Made by a program: the position numbers and the translations under genes | From: Nemertoderma westbladi | Taxonomy: Eukaryota > Xenacoelomorpha > Nemertodermatida > Nemertodermatidae | DNA: 64,000 nucleotides | Direction: 5' to 3' | Assembly (NCBI GenBank): GCA_032718475.1 | Contig: JAUCBJ010006895.1 | Coordinates: 91,790-155,789 of the forward strand | Notes under the pieces: model-generated | Told to the model about the DNA's origin: nothing | The model's database searches: none | What the model saw: the letters and a program-made list of their open reading frames with translations, nothing else | Part shown: positions 45,308 to 55,897 of the stretch, piece by piece | How positions within the stretch are numbered: the first letter of the stretch is position 1 | How the letters are laid out: the number at the start of each line of letters is the position of its first letter

Positions 45308-46756
45308 ATGACGGAATTGATAGAAGATGACCTTGGTATTAGAGAGCGATATACTCTACCTTTACAAGCGTTTGTGGATAGCTTGATACGCGGTGAAGCC
45401 GATCCGACTATTACGGAGGACGATGGTCGTTATATCGAACCGCCGATGTCCCAAGAGCAACTTACGCGTGAATTGGACTATCGAAAATTAACCGCTCGCT
45501 ATACGCATCGTAATGGTACGTATATGGACTTCTTAACTACCGGCCATCCTATCGATTTACATGATACGGACGATGTAGACACCGAAGGGGAAATGGTTCT
45601 ATTTAAATATCATACCCAGCGGCGTCGTAACGATAAACCGAGAATAGATCACGAAAATTCTATTCGTAACAGACTGGGAAGACGAACCAATATGCCTAGA
45701 ATCTGAGGAGATTCAGCCTATCGCGCCCGGAACAACGACAACGATTACATCCTAGAATGGTATCAAGGTCCACAGTGTCTTACTGCGTATGATTATCGCC
45801 ATGCCAATTATGTTTCTCGACAACGTTGTCGGCTGTGCGCATCGAGAGACCATATTACGTCTATGGACACCAACGATCTTTGTTCCTATTTCCACGAGCA
45901 ACCGTCGATGGAAATCTATTGTGCATATTGTCGTCTTAATAATTTGCACATTTTTGCCGTCTGCCCCCAATTTATGACTCAATGCCATCATTGTCAATTA
46001 AAAGGACACGCCAGCTTTGATTGTCCCTTTAACCATGATTTAGAGAGCGTAGATGAAATGATTGTACTACGTTATATAAGAGCTTGGGAAGCGAACGCTG
46101 ATTTACATTGTGACTCACGCCATCGCTATTATCCCGGACGCGCCTATGAAGGAGTTTATGCGTTCCATCCATATTTGTTTGCCTCCGTCGAGCAGAAATC
46201 GCGCCTATCAAGTTATGAACTATTGAAGCGCGTTGGAGAATGTATTTCAACCAAATATGTGCGTAAATTTCTCAGGAGCATTAATCCGAGTGACATCCAG
46301 TCTTACAACTTAATAAACTTTATCCGTCAAGACCCTGCCTATGGAGACTTATTCGTCAACTCACACCCTGAGTTACAAGAAGTATATCGACGGCCTTACG
46401 AGTATCGAGCCCGCGAACGCGAGTTAGAAAGAACCATTAAACCAAGGAAGTTTCTAACGGCCTATGGTCCACCCACGGCCCTCGTTCAGACCACTCGTAA
46501 AGGACCCGTAAGAGCGGCTGTCTTGAAACGAGCTCTCAAAGCCGTTAGACCCCTCTCCCCTGACGTTGATGTTAATCAACCCGGTACTTCGACCGGCGGA
46601 TATACCGATCGCAATCCCATACCTTCTGATGCAATCATATTGCACCCTTCACCCAGGAGTTATAGCCCTCCTAGTAAAGTGGCTCGCCCCAAAGAGAAAA
46701 GGACTCTTGCTAGCTTCAAAAAACTGCGTAAACGCCGTCCGCGCAAGAAAGACTAA
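45308..46756 (+). CDS. BEL-2 ORF3: zinc-knuckle protein of unknown function, one in-frame TGA
   Basis: One reading frame from ATG 45308 to 46756, about 483 codons, broken only by TGA at 45704-45706; a second ATG at 45863 restarts it. The first ~130 residues are conserved with BEL-1. The middle has three cysteine/histidine clusters: CRLC...H, CAYC...H...C, and a canonical C-x2-C-x4-H-x4-C (45983-46024). The C-terminus is proline/serine-rich and ends in a strongly basic LKKLRKRRPRKK stretch. No signal peptide or membrane helix is visible, so it is unlike the envelope-type ORF3 of some LTR elements. A nucleic-acid-binding, nuclear-directed accessory protein is the reasonable inference. The TGA could be a mutation or a readthrough point. 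Confidence 0.75.
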
Positions 46757-46824
46757 CTGTTTAGAGTATTTTTGTATTTTAGAAACTGTGATTTTGTATA
46801 TTTTATAGACTTAAATCCCATTTT

Positions 46825-46834
46825 CTGGGAGCGG
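46825..46834 (+). promoter_or_regulatory. Polypurine tract of BEL-2
   Basis: CTGGGAGCGG directly before the 3' LTR, identical to BEL-1. Confidence 0.65.
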
Positions 46835-48102
46835 TGTAAAAGCTTTTGTGGGATAACTGATACGTTTGCCTTTGCTGGCCAGTTCCCCCCCAGGCGCTGG
46901 AATACTCTAAAAAAGGTTTTCTAACTGTATATATATTCCCCTCGCCCGCAAGGTACCTTTACAGGTGTTTTAACGGACATAAAAATCATTCTGCTATATA
47001 CGTGTTTTAGCGGACATGGTAAGACAAAAAACTTGTAATGCACCAACCACCTTTCACAGCTTAGCCGTGATGATTCATATTACGACATCTAGCAGCTGGT
47101 TGCTGACATGGAAACAGCCATTGGCCGCGTGGTTCTTTGTTTGGCTTGGGCCAATCAGGGCGGTTTTTCCTGTCGACGTGTAGCTTTTCTGCCGATCATA
47201 AGGAGAGTGTTCAGTCTTACTGTTTTTTACTTGATACTTTGTTGTTATTGCTGTCTAAGCCAGAAACACCGGCATTTTGGATAGATACTGCTGTACCGTA
47301 AACTGCTTGAATTATCGAAAGTATAAACTGTTACCTTAACTCACTAACGAATCTTAACTAATTGATCAATCTTAATTAACATACTCACTTAATTTAATTG
47401 CATTAATCATATTGTTTGTACTGTTATTTTACCGTCAGTTATTAATTGTAAATATTTGTTGATGGAAATATTGCTATTTGGATAATACGGATAAATCACC
47501 CAATTCCCAATTTTCTTGATAACACTACAGGTTAGAGAGACCGGCTATACATAACAATTGCGATTTATATTAATGTGGTGTGTATTGAATCCAATGTTAT
47601 TTAGCAGACCCTACGTGAGTCAATTACTGCTCTCTTTATGTGTGATCAAATATACTGACTGTCGGCAGAATAGTGTGTATGATTGTGATTGGTAACAAAG
47701 TATTTCCTAAAGAATACGCTTTATACTTTAATCATAAGCAGTATCGTTGCGTTTTAGTATAAGTCTTAGTTCTGTTTAAATAGATAAAGCGCCACGTCCT
47801 AAAGGAACTGTTAATATTTCCCGAATGCCAATAATATCTGTCAGAGATTAATTATTAACGATCTATCGAATAATACATTAGGTATACACTGCAACCTTAC
47901 ACTGTAATAATACAATTCAAGCATCCGAATTCAGTCTCCCGGGTGTAGATCCATCGGGTGAATGATCGCGCATGGGCTGATTTCGGCTAATGTTTGGCGT
48001 ATTAGCATAAATTATTGTCGTATGCTAAAGTGGTTTTAATTAACTAAAAGACATATAAATTTTGGCAGGTTAAACTGCTAAAGGTCTTCAAAAGCGCGAA
48101 CA
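46835..48102 (+). repeat. 3' LTR of BEL-2
   Basis: 1,268 bp, near-identical to 35890-37157 and followed by the AGAGT target duplication. Confidence 0.96.
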
Positions 48103-49429
48103 AGAGTATTCTGGCTCTTTTCTCTTCAATGCTGTTTGTATTGAGTGTGAGTGTTGTAGTTCTAATGAAATTTGAGCTGATCAGTTCACGATATGTCGGC
48201 TTGGCAAGTGAAATACGCGAATATTAAAAGTTTAGTGCAGAAAGCAGGTCAGGTAAGGCGTAGGATGAGCGTGCGATGCTGTAGCCACAAGAAATGCCGC
48301 GATACGACGCCAGGGGGCGCACATTGCTGAACATTGCAATCCGACAAATTAGTTGTAGAAAGCGACTAGGACAGTTCAATATGCACAGGATGGTACCGAC
48401 ACACAACCGAAGTTCAGCAATCGAGATTGGCACAAGATTGGCGACGTGGTAAAGAGTGCAATTCCCAACATATGGGCCAAGGTTTAGTAAACCTCTTAAC
48501 GATTTGCGGTAGAATACATCAAGAGCGTCACGATCAGTGGAGGTTAGAGAACCTATATTGAATTTTAATCAATATGTGGTAGCTGGTACAGCGAGGGAGT
48601 CCCATAGTTGGAAGACCACCTTAGGAGGAAGCCAGCGCGTTGTCCAGCCTCTAGTATGAAATGTTTGAGAGTAGTAAGCTATCAGCCTGATAGAATCATT
48701 AAGGATTACTTTGGAGTTCGATTAACTTTTAATGTTGTATCCTAAGAAGGTAAGGGCAGAACTTCTTACAACAAAAGATCCACGTATGTTGATAGAGCAG
48801 GGTTTATGACATGGATTTTGGATGCTTTCGACTACAATCCATGAGGTTTTAGTGGGTTCAAAGCTAAGACAGACCGCGTCTGCTTTGTCACTTACAATCT
48901 TTTCCATACGTTCGAGATTAGTAGCCAAGGTGCTAAGAAGGAGGAAGTCATCGGCGTATACTATGGCGCCTAAACACACAGGGCCGACACGAGAACCTAA
49001 GTTGGAACTCTCTAGAGCCGCAGTTATATCAGCTGTGTATAAGTTAAAAAAAGTTGGTGATAGTAGAGAACCTTGGTTTAAACCTTGGGCTACATGTATG
49101 CCGTTACAATCGATGCTACCATTGAATTTGAGAAAAACTATACCACAAGTGTAATATGAGTAGACCGTAGCTGCGATGTGAGGGTTGACTCCATGGTCCA
49201 GCAGGTTTCAAATGAGTGTGCAGTACGCAACATTGTCGAAGGCCGATTCTATATCTAGCTGAAGCAGGTACACTGCGGAACTTTTGGATCTATAATGCTC
49301 AATACATTCCAGCAATGTGGCGATTACTGTGTCAGTGCCTTAACCCTTTTTGTATGCAGTCTGGTTTGTATGGGTGATGCAAGTGTATAAGTACTTTGAA
49401 AGGATAATGTGTTCAAGAATCTTGGCGAA
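48103..49429 (-). mobile_element. Non-LTR copy B, middle segment (reverse transcriptase)
   Basis: Continues copy B after BEL-2. It matches copy A (32485-33700) with scattered differences and encodes the C-terminal region and the palm with a YADD box (48979-48722), broken by frame changes. Beyond 49325 it extends further 5' than copy A. It stops at 49429, where the gag-only LTR element is inserted, and resumes at 55893. Confidence 0.87.
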
Positions 49430-49981
49430 TGTTAGCGAATCAATTCCGCCTCACCAAACCCCATAAAGTGAGCCGTTAAGCAATATTGGGAACACGAGGT
49501 TGATTACCAATATCAACCCCGTGTCACCCCAACAAAGTGGGAAGGAGAAACATACGCACAATAGGGGTCAGGGGTTACACCCCTGAAAGAGAGAGAACAC
49601 CAAGGGCGAAGGGAAGCACTTCAGGGGAGGTAAAAGGGTTATTAGCCAATGGGGGGAAGGCACCGGCTGAGTAATGTAACAATGGCCAACCGTGCAATAT
49701 ATATTACCGGTCGTTGTGTATTCCATTCAGTTATCTCAGTGCAGTCACAGCAGTACGGTGACAATTAAGACCGTCGCCGCTGTCACCCATATTACTGGTC
49801 TATTAACGTGTATTACCGCTATCTGCTATTGTACCTACATCTGTACATTGTACCACATATATATCTTATATCATTAACAACGACACTAGAACAACACAAA
49901 CTCTTTTCCAACCACACGGTGCGGCCTGACGCGTACATAAACGCCACCGGATAAACCGGGATCCTCTCGGATCCCGTCACA
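49430..49981 (+). repeat. 5' LTR of the gag-only element
   Basis: 552 bp, TGTTAGCG to CCCGTCACA. Differs from the 3' LTR by an 11-bp indel after TAAAAGGG and about eight substitutions, so it is older than the BEL insertions. A TATA-like ATATATATT lies near 49698. Confidence 0.95.
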
Positions 49982-50014
49982 GTCTTAATTCTAGGCCTGC
50001 TGCGACTGCCAAAG

Positions 50015-53000
50015 ATGAGCCAAGGGGGAGAGACGACACCGCCGCGGACCCCGGACGACGATTTAACGATCCGCGAGACCGCGACGAGACTGTACCAACC
50101 CACGACGCCGGATACGCCGACCACCCGCGATCCGGCAACCCAAGAGAAGGGGGGCCGTCTACAACGAGAAGGGAGAGACGAGTCGAGAGGGGAAAGAGAC
50201 GAGTCAACACACAGTGGCGGTCGACATACCGATGTCGCCGGCCAGCCACAGGCCGAGGGCGACGGACGGCCCACCGGAACGGCAACGGTGGAGCCGCCGG
50301 TATGACGCCGGACCCGGAGAGATGGAGGAGATGTCGGCGATGAGGACGTCGGGGTCAGCAGCCGGCTCCGACGAGCCTACACCGCGACCCGGCAGCAGTT
50401 ATGAGGAGCAAAAGGAGGGGCCCAGATAGATCAGGTGAAGTTGAAGAGACTGCTAGGTGAGTCGAACAGACATTTTGCTTACCTAATGCGTCTTGGGCAG
50501 GAAGAACTAGCCGAGGAGAGAGCGAGAGGGGTTGCCAGCGAACTGTCTGATCTATGGGAGTGAAGGGGTATGCAGCCTAGTGTAGTGTACATAGGGCCAT
50601 ACTTAGTCGATACCCGGGGAGTAAAATTAGTGGGTTGGAGGAAACCGCAGGAGGGCGAATCCGAGGTTAGCCCCGAGGATTCGGTCTCGTTGGTTGGAGA
50701 AAGTTCCGGGAGGCGGGGGAAAGTTGGTAGGACGGAGGGGCGACGGGAATCCGTCGCAACCGATAAGTCTGCTACATCCTCCGCAAAAGAAAGAAGGGTG
50801 CGGGAGATAAATCTGGCGTATGATTTAGAAATTGCGGAGCTAGCCCAGAGTGTTAGAGAGTGGGAAAGGGAGGATAGAGAGAGAGCCGAGGAGTGTAGAG
50901 ATCAGGAGAGAGAGATAGAGGCAGAGCGTGAGCAGGATGATTTGCGTGCCAAGCTAGAGAGGGTCACACAAAATCAAGCCAAACTGAATCAGCGCCGACT
51001 AGAACTGGCGCGGTTGGGACGATTAGAGAGTGAGACCCCACTTACAGGCACCGGGCGAGAGAACCAGAACTGGTGTAGCCGTACGGGCGGGGGGGGGGGG
51101 GTAATAATAGTACGTTAGAAGTAGTTAATATTAATAGTACCGTAGTGGATAACCCTAATCCCTTTATTACAGGAAATATTTTACCTGGTAGTAGTAATTT
51201 AAATTTAAATACAAATAATTCAAATAATAATATTAATTCAAATATTCAGAATAATTCAAATAATTCCAATTTAAATAATTTAAATAATAATCCCGTTTCA
51301 AATTCTAATAATTTAATTGATTTAACAAATAATATTGGGAATGGTGCTATTAATATGAGCGTGTCGGACGTACATAACCCGGCAGACGGGGGCCTGGTAG
51401 GCCACGTACTTAGTAGGCAGGAGGTGGCGGGGTTGAGCCAACCCAACGGCAGCCTGGTAGGCCACGTAGTTGGTAGGCAGGAGGTAGCGGGGTTGAGCCA
51501 ACCCGAGATAGGCCTGATGGGCCACGCAGTAGTAGAGAGAGAGGCGGGGGTGAATAGACCCAGCCGTAGTAGAGACAGTGCCTCGACTAGAGAGGGGTGT
51601 AGATACGAAGTAAGAGATAGTGAAGTAAGATGTGGCAAGTGGGGGGGAGCTACGGGCGCCCCACCACGGAGGATCAGTGACGAGAGAAGGGGGGTGGAGA
51701 ATGTCCGACAAGAGGGACGCAGAAGTGTAGTAAGAGATAGTGAAGTTAGATGCGGCGGGTGGGGGGGGGGGGGCTACGGGCACCCCACCACGAGAGATTT
51801 GTAGCGAGAGGGGGGGGGGGGGGGGTGCAGAGAGTGTCCCACAGGTGTCGGCGGGTAATGCGCGGGCCAAGCTAGGTAAACCGCAACACCCGGCGATGGA
51901 GAGTAATAGGGGGATTGCGAGTATCCCCAGCGGCGTGCGATCGAGCAGAGAGAGACAGGTTGACGTCGCGAGAGGGCGGACGAAGCGTCGAGCCCGATCA
52001 GAAGAGGAAAGAAGAACAGTGGAGTTTAACCGGGAGGTCGACGAGAGATCTCACGAGAGGGAATACTGCACTGAAAAGAGAAGAAGAGAAGATAGTAGAA
52101 AAAATGTTGCCGCTAACGATAAGGGTGCGAGGACGGATAGCGGACCGTCGATAGTAGAGATGGAGTTAGGGGGTCAGTGGGGTCGAACTTCGGGAGATTG
52201 CTGTCGCCCTGGAGAAACGCACCGCACACCAAGAGAGGGGTACAGGACGTACCGATGCAAAGTCGAGAACAGGAGAGGGGATCGAAGAGAAGCTTCCCGA
52301 CGGGATATAGCTGCCGATCGAGAGTGCGGTAGTCGAGGGGAGATTCGAGATTCGCAAAGATTAAACTTCGGTTCGAAAGGGCACATGCAGACTGCAGGAC
52401 ATACTGTAGGCCTTACTGCACATACTATTATAGGCCATGCTGGGAGAGATAGAGTAGGCAATAGGGTAGCGCGAACGACGGGATTAAACCCAGAAGCCGC
52501 GGAGTACATACCGGTAGGTAGGCAGGAAGTGGGTAGGCCTATATCGGTACAGCAGCATGACTATAATATACAGGGACATAACATACATCCAGGGGAGGGG
52601 AGATTTATTGGAGATAGATGTATGGGCCCCAATATATTAGCATCAACCCCAGCAACCAAACATACCAGCAGGGGGGGGACAGGGTGACATTCCCCCATCA
52701 CAATATCGACAATATACCCCAATAGGAGCAAGAACATCGAACTCCCTGGACGAGAACAGGTCGTGCGGACAGTCGCTACCACACGCGACCATACAGGGGG
52801 CTATAAGCCCACGGTTGGCTGGTAGCAGGGCCACACCGTGGCAGGGACAGAAAGAAATTAACACCATAAATAAACACAATCCCAATATACCCAGTAGGCC
52901 GAGTACAGACAACCCAAACACAAAATTGGTGCATATAAACCTACGCGCAATACGTGAAGGACTATACAGGAAACGCTATAATCCAGGATTCGAATGTCAA

Positions 53001-53641
53001 TTACATCAGGACGGAACCCATAAGACCAGGAGTTGTAAGCACTGGCAAGCGTTGCCCAAACAGGATCGTATAGCCTACACAGACGCAAACAGACTATGTC
53101 ATCGATGTGTGGTAGAAAGACACAGACCCGGAGAGTGTAAAGAAACAGCAACTACAAGCACGACAGTGGCAAGAAAGAAGAGAAAAGTACTACCCAAGGA
53201 AGTAACAGTTAGAGAGTGGGCGGGGGAGAATGGATATCCCAGCAAGAATCGGTATGAGATAGAGAGGAGCGGATGGCAAGATGTCCGGAGGACAAACCGG
53301 AGGAGCGTCCGGTGCAATATCAGGAGTGTCCGGAGGAGACGCCGGTGCGGTTGAGAGGCATACCGACAAGGGGGAGGCCGAGTAAGAAGAAAAGATGGAA
53401 AGGGAGAGGATGTGAAAGGACTAGACCAGGGGCAGAGAAGCCCAAGAGCAAACATAAAGGAGCCGGGAAAGTAGAAGGAGGCGTGTTGCATACGCACGCA
53501 GGACTGACACAGTGCGAGGGGGCATTACATGGGCAGACGTCGTGTATACTGAAGGACGAACGGGGGTCGTCGAGGCCTTTAATGCCAGCGCACATACAAA
53601 GGGGGAGACCAGCAGAGGTAGTATCTAAGAAAGTGTGGTGA
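50015..53641 (+). pseudogene. Gag-like coding region of the gag-only element, split by frame changes
   Basis: A chain of open frames in different phases: 50015-50305, 50214-50429, 50570-51118, 51145-51804, 51740-52687, 52815-53354 and 53273-53641. Several changes coincide with poly-G runs (51089-51100, 51762-51771). Visible parts: an acidic/basic segment with a coiled coil (about 50810-51040), an Asn-rich tract (51181-51340), a 66-bp repeat encoding GHVxxRQEVAGLSQP units (about 51386-51530), Gly-rich repeats (51600-51830), an Arg/Glu-rich stretch, and a C-terminal C/H cluster (about 52996-53150) spaced as in Pao/BEL Gag (CQLHQDGTH...C, then LCHRCVVERHRPGEC). It was presumably a single Gag when intact. 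Confidence 0.7.
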
Positions 53642-55329
53642 AGAGTAAGAGGACGTATAGGAGGGCAGTGGGAGAGTGCCTACTGGAAGAAGGGGCACCT
53701 TAGAGTTTTAGTTGTCCAATATTTTGGACTGAGGGGGGTGGGAATGAGGGCGAGACGCCCTTCCCACGCAAAATAATTATTTAATTAAAAATAATAAAAT
53801 AATTAAATAATAAAGTAGGTAGAAGTTAGGTAGTAAGAGAGTAGTACCGTTAGTTAGTGTTAGAGAAGTTAGTTAGAGGGTACGTAGTACCGTTAGTTAG
53901 TGGAGTTAGTCAGAAGTAGTAAGAGGGTACGTAGTACCGTTAGCTAGTAGAGAGAGTTAGAGTAGTAAGAGGGTACGTAGTACCGCTAGTTAGTGGAGTG
54001 TTAGAGGTATAGTTAGTAAGAGGGTACGTAGTACCGTTAGTTAGAAAGTTAGTAGAGCAGTAGAGGGTTGTGGGCACCATAAGCGCCTCGTAGAAAGTAA
54101 TAGCAGTAGAGGGTTGTGGGCACCATAAGCGCCACGTAGAAAGTAGTAGCAGTAGAGGTTGTGGGCACCGTAAGCGCCACGTAGGAAGTAGTAAGCAGAG
54201 TGGTTGTGGGCACCGCAAACACCACGTAGTTTGAGTTAATAGGGGATGCGTTGAACTAAGTGGGGCACTGGCGTGATGACGTGTTTGATGTCAGAGCAGG
54301 GTATGTTAATTAGGGTGGGTGCCGGGTACGAGAGGTGCCGGGCACAAAAGGGGTTAGTAGTAGAGTTAGTTGAGTTAGTAGAGAGTTAGTAAGAGTTAGT
54401 AGTAGAGTTAGTTGAGTTAGTAGAGAGTTAGTAGAGTTAGTAAGAGTTAGTAGTAGTTCACATGATTAACATACCCACTCTGCCAGCATTCAGAGCATCA
54501 CGTGCAGGTGAGTAGACGTAAAGGGAGTAAGATGTAGATAGAGTAGAGTAGTAGAGAGGGCACATAGGGTGCCAGGTAGTAGAGTTAGAGTGTTAGAGGT
54601 AGTAGAGAGGGCACATAGGCTGCCAGAGAGTAGAATAGCAGAGACGGGCACATGGGGTGCCAGATAGTAGAGATAGAGAGTTAGAGGTAGTAGAGTAGTA
54701 GAGAGGGCACATAGGGTGCCAGATATTAGAGTGGTTGTGGGCACCGCAAGCGCCACGTAGAAGGAAGTAGTAGTAAAGGGGTTGTGGGCACCCTAAGCGC
54801 CACGTAGTTAGAAGAGTCGGTAAGAGTTAGAGAGAGTTAGTAGAAGTAGAGAATTAGTAGGAGTTAGTTAGACTTAGTAGAGCTAGTTAGAGTAAGAGAG
54901 TTAGATAGTTAGCAAGTAAGTAGTAGGTAGATAGTATGATAGCACAGGGGTAGCATTAGAGATTAGGGCCTTAGGGAGTGGCAGAGAGTAGAGAGTAGAG
55001 AGGAGATAGTGAGAAGAGCTGATGGCGAGAGAGAAGTTAGAGTGCGATTCAGGTGTGGGGAGAGTGTAAGAGTGGGGAGTTGAGTTAGAGAACGGAGCTA
55101 GAGTGGTGAGAGTGTCGGGGAAACAAAAATTGTGTGAGAGAAGCGCACGATCGGCCCGACACGAGACGCCAGAGGGTAGTGACATCATACCCATAGGGAG
55201 CAGCCTGGAAAGCCGACTCCAAGAAAATAACTCCACCCCACACCCGATAATAGATCGAGTTCCAGCGGAATTGAAGCGCACTTAGAGGTTGATGCTATCT
55301 TCTCACCGGGAAGATAGCATGGGGGGGAG
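53642..55329 (+). repeat. Non-coding tandem-repeat tail of the gag-only element
   Basis: 1.7 kb rich in GTTAGTAGAG words. Three successive repeat groups each contain a short self-complementary core: GGTACGTAGTACC (about 53879-54035, four or five copies), GTGGGCACC...GCGCCAC (about 54065-54235, and again near 54730 and 54785), and GGCACATAGGGTGCC (about 54558-54720, four copies). A G-rich tract ATGGGGGGGAG immediately before 55330 is the probable polypurine tract. Confidence 0.75.
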
Positions 55330-55892
55330 TGTTAGCGAATCAATTCCGCCTCACCAAACCCCATAAAGTGAGCCGTTAAGCAATATTGGGAACACGAGGT
55401 TGATTACCAATATCAACCCTGTGTCACCCCAACAAAGTGGGAAGGAGAAACATACGCACAATAGGGGTCAGGGGTTACACCCCTGAAAGAGAGAGAACAC
55501 CAAGGGCGAAGGGAAGCACTTCAGGGGAGGTAAAAGGGCGACAACAGGGTTATTAGCCAATGGGGGGAAGGCACCGGCTGAGTAATGTAACAACGGCCAA
55601 CCGTGCAATATATATTACCGGTCGTTGTGTATTCCATTCAGTTATCTCAGTGCAGTCACAGCAGTACGGTGACAATTAAGACCGTCGCCGCCGTCACCCA
55701 TATTACCGGTCTATTAACGTGTATTGCCGCTATCTGCTATTGTACCTACATCTGTACATTGTACCACATATATATCTTATATCATTAACAACGACACTAG
55801 AACAACACAAACTCTTTTCCAACCACACGGTGCGGCCTGACGCGTACATAAACGACACCGGATAAACCGGGATCCTATCGGATCCCGTCACA
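55330..55892 (+). repeat. 3' LTR of the gag-only element
   Basis: 563 bp, TGTTAGCG to CCCGTCACA, followed by the GCGAA target duplication. Confidence 0.95.
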
Positions 55893-55897
55893 GCGAA

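Larger units (their letters stand above)
35890..48102 (+). mobile_element. BEL-2: internally deleted BEL/Pao retrotransposon, 12,213 bp
   Basis: Bounded by two 1,268-bp LTRs with one difference seen, and flanked by AGAGT (35885-35889 and 48103-48107). It sits inside non-LTR copy B, and copy A shows the uninterrupted target sequence near 32485. The internal region carries a 2.28-kb leader, one uninterrupted Gag-protease frame with remnants of RNase H and integrase (39437-43696), a hairpin block, ORF3 (45308-46756) and a purine tract. Reverse transcriptase, most of RNase H and nearly all of integrase are gone. It cannot move by itself, yet it appears very young. Confidence 0.96.
49430..55892 (+). 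mobile_element. Gag-only LTR retrotransposon without pol, 6,463 bp
   Basis: Two LTRs (552 and 563 bp) flanked by GCGAA (49425-49429 and 55893-55897). The internal region encodes only a broken gag-like protein ending in a Pao/BEL-type cysteine/histidine cluster, followed by 1.7 kb of non-coding tandem repeats. No protease, reverse transcriptase, RNase H or integrase was found in any frame. It resembles terminal-repeat elements that keep only gag. Transposition must have relied on another element's enzymes. It is not recognisably related to the BEL-1/BEL-2 sequences. Confidence 0.93.

Noticed and set aside
45308-46756. Envelope gene in BEL-2
   Set aside because: No signal peptide, fusion peptide, glycosylation-rich ectodomain or membrane helix; it has zinc-knuckle motifs and a basic tail instead.
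50214-53595. Numerous antisense Ser/Pro-rich frames in the gag-only element
   Set aside because: GC-rich antisense shadows without domains; the plus-strand chain ends in a recognisable zinc cluster.
53940-54756. Minus-strand Leu/Thr/Pro-rich frames
   Set aside because: Low-complexity translation of the tandem repeat tail of the gag-only element.
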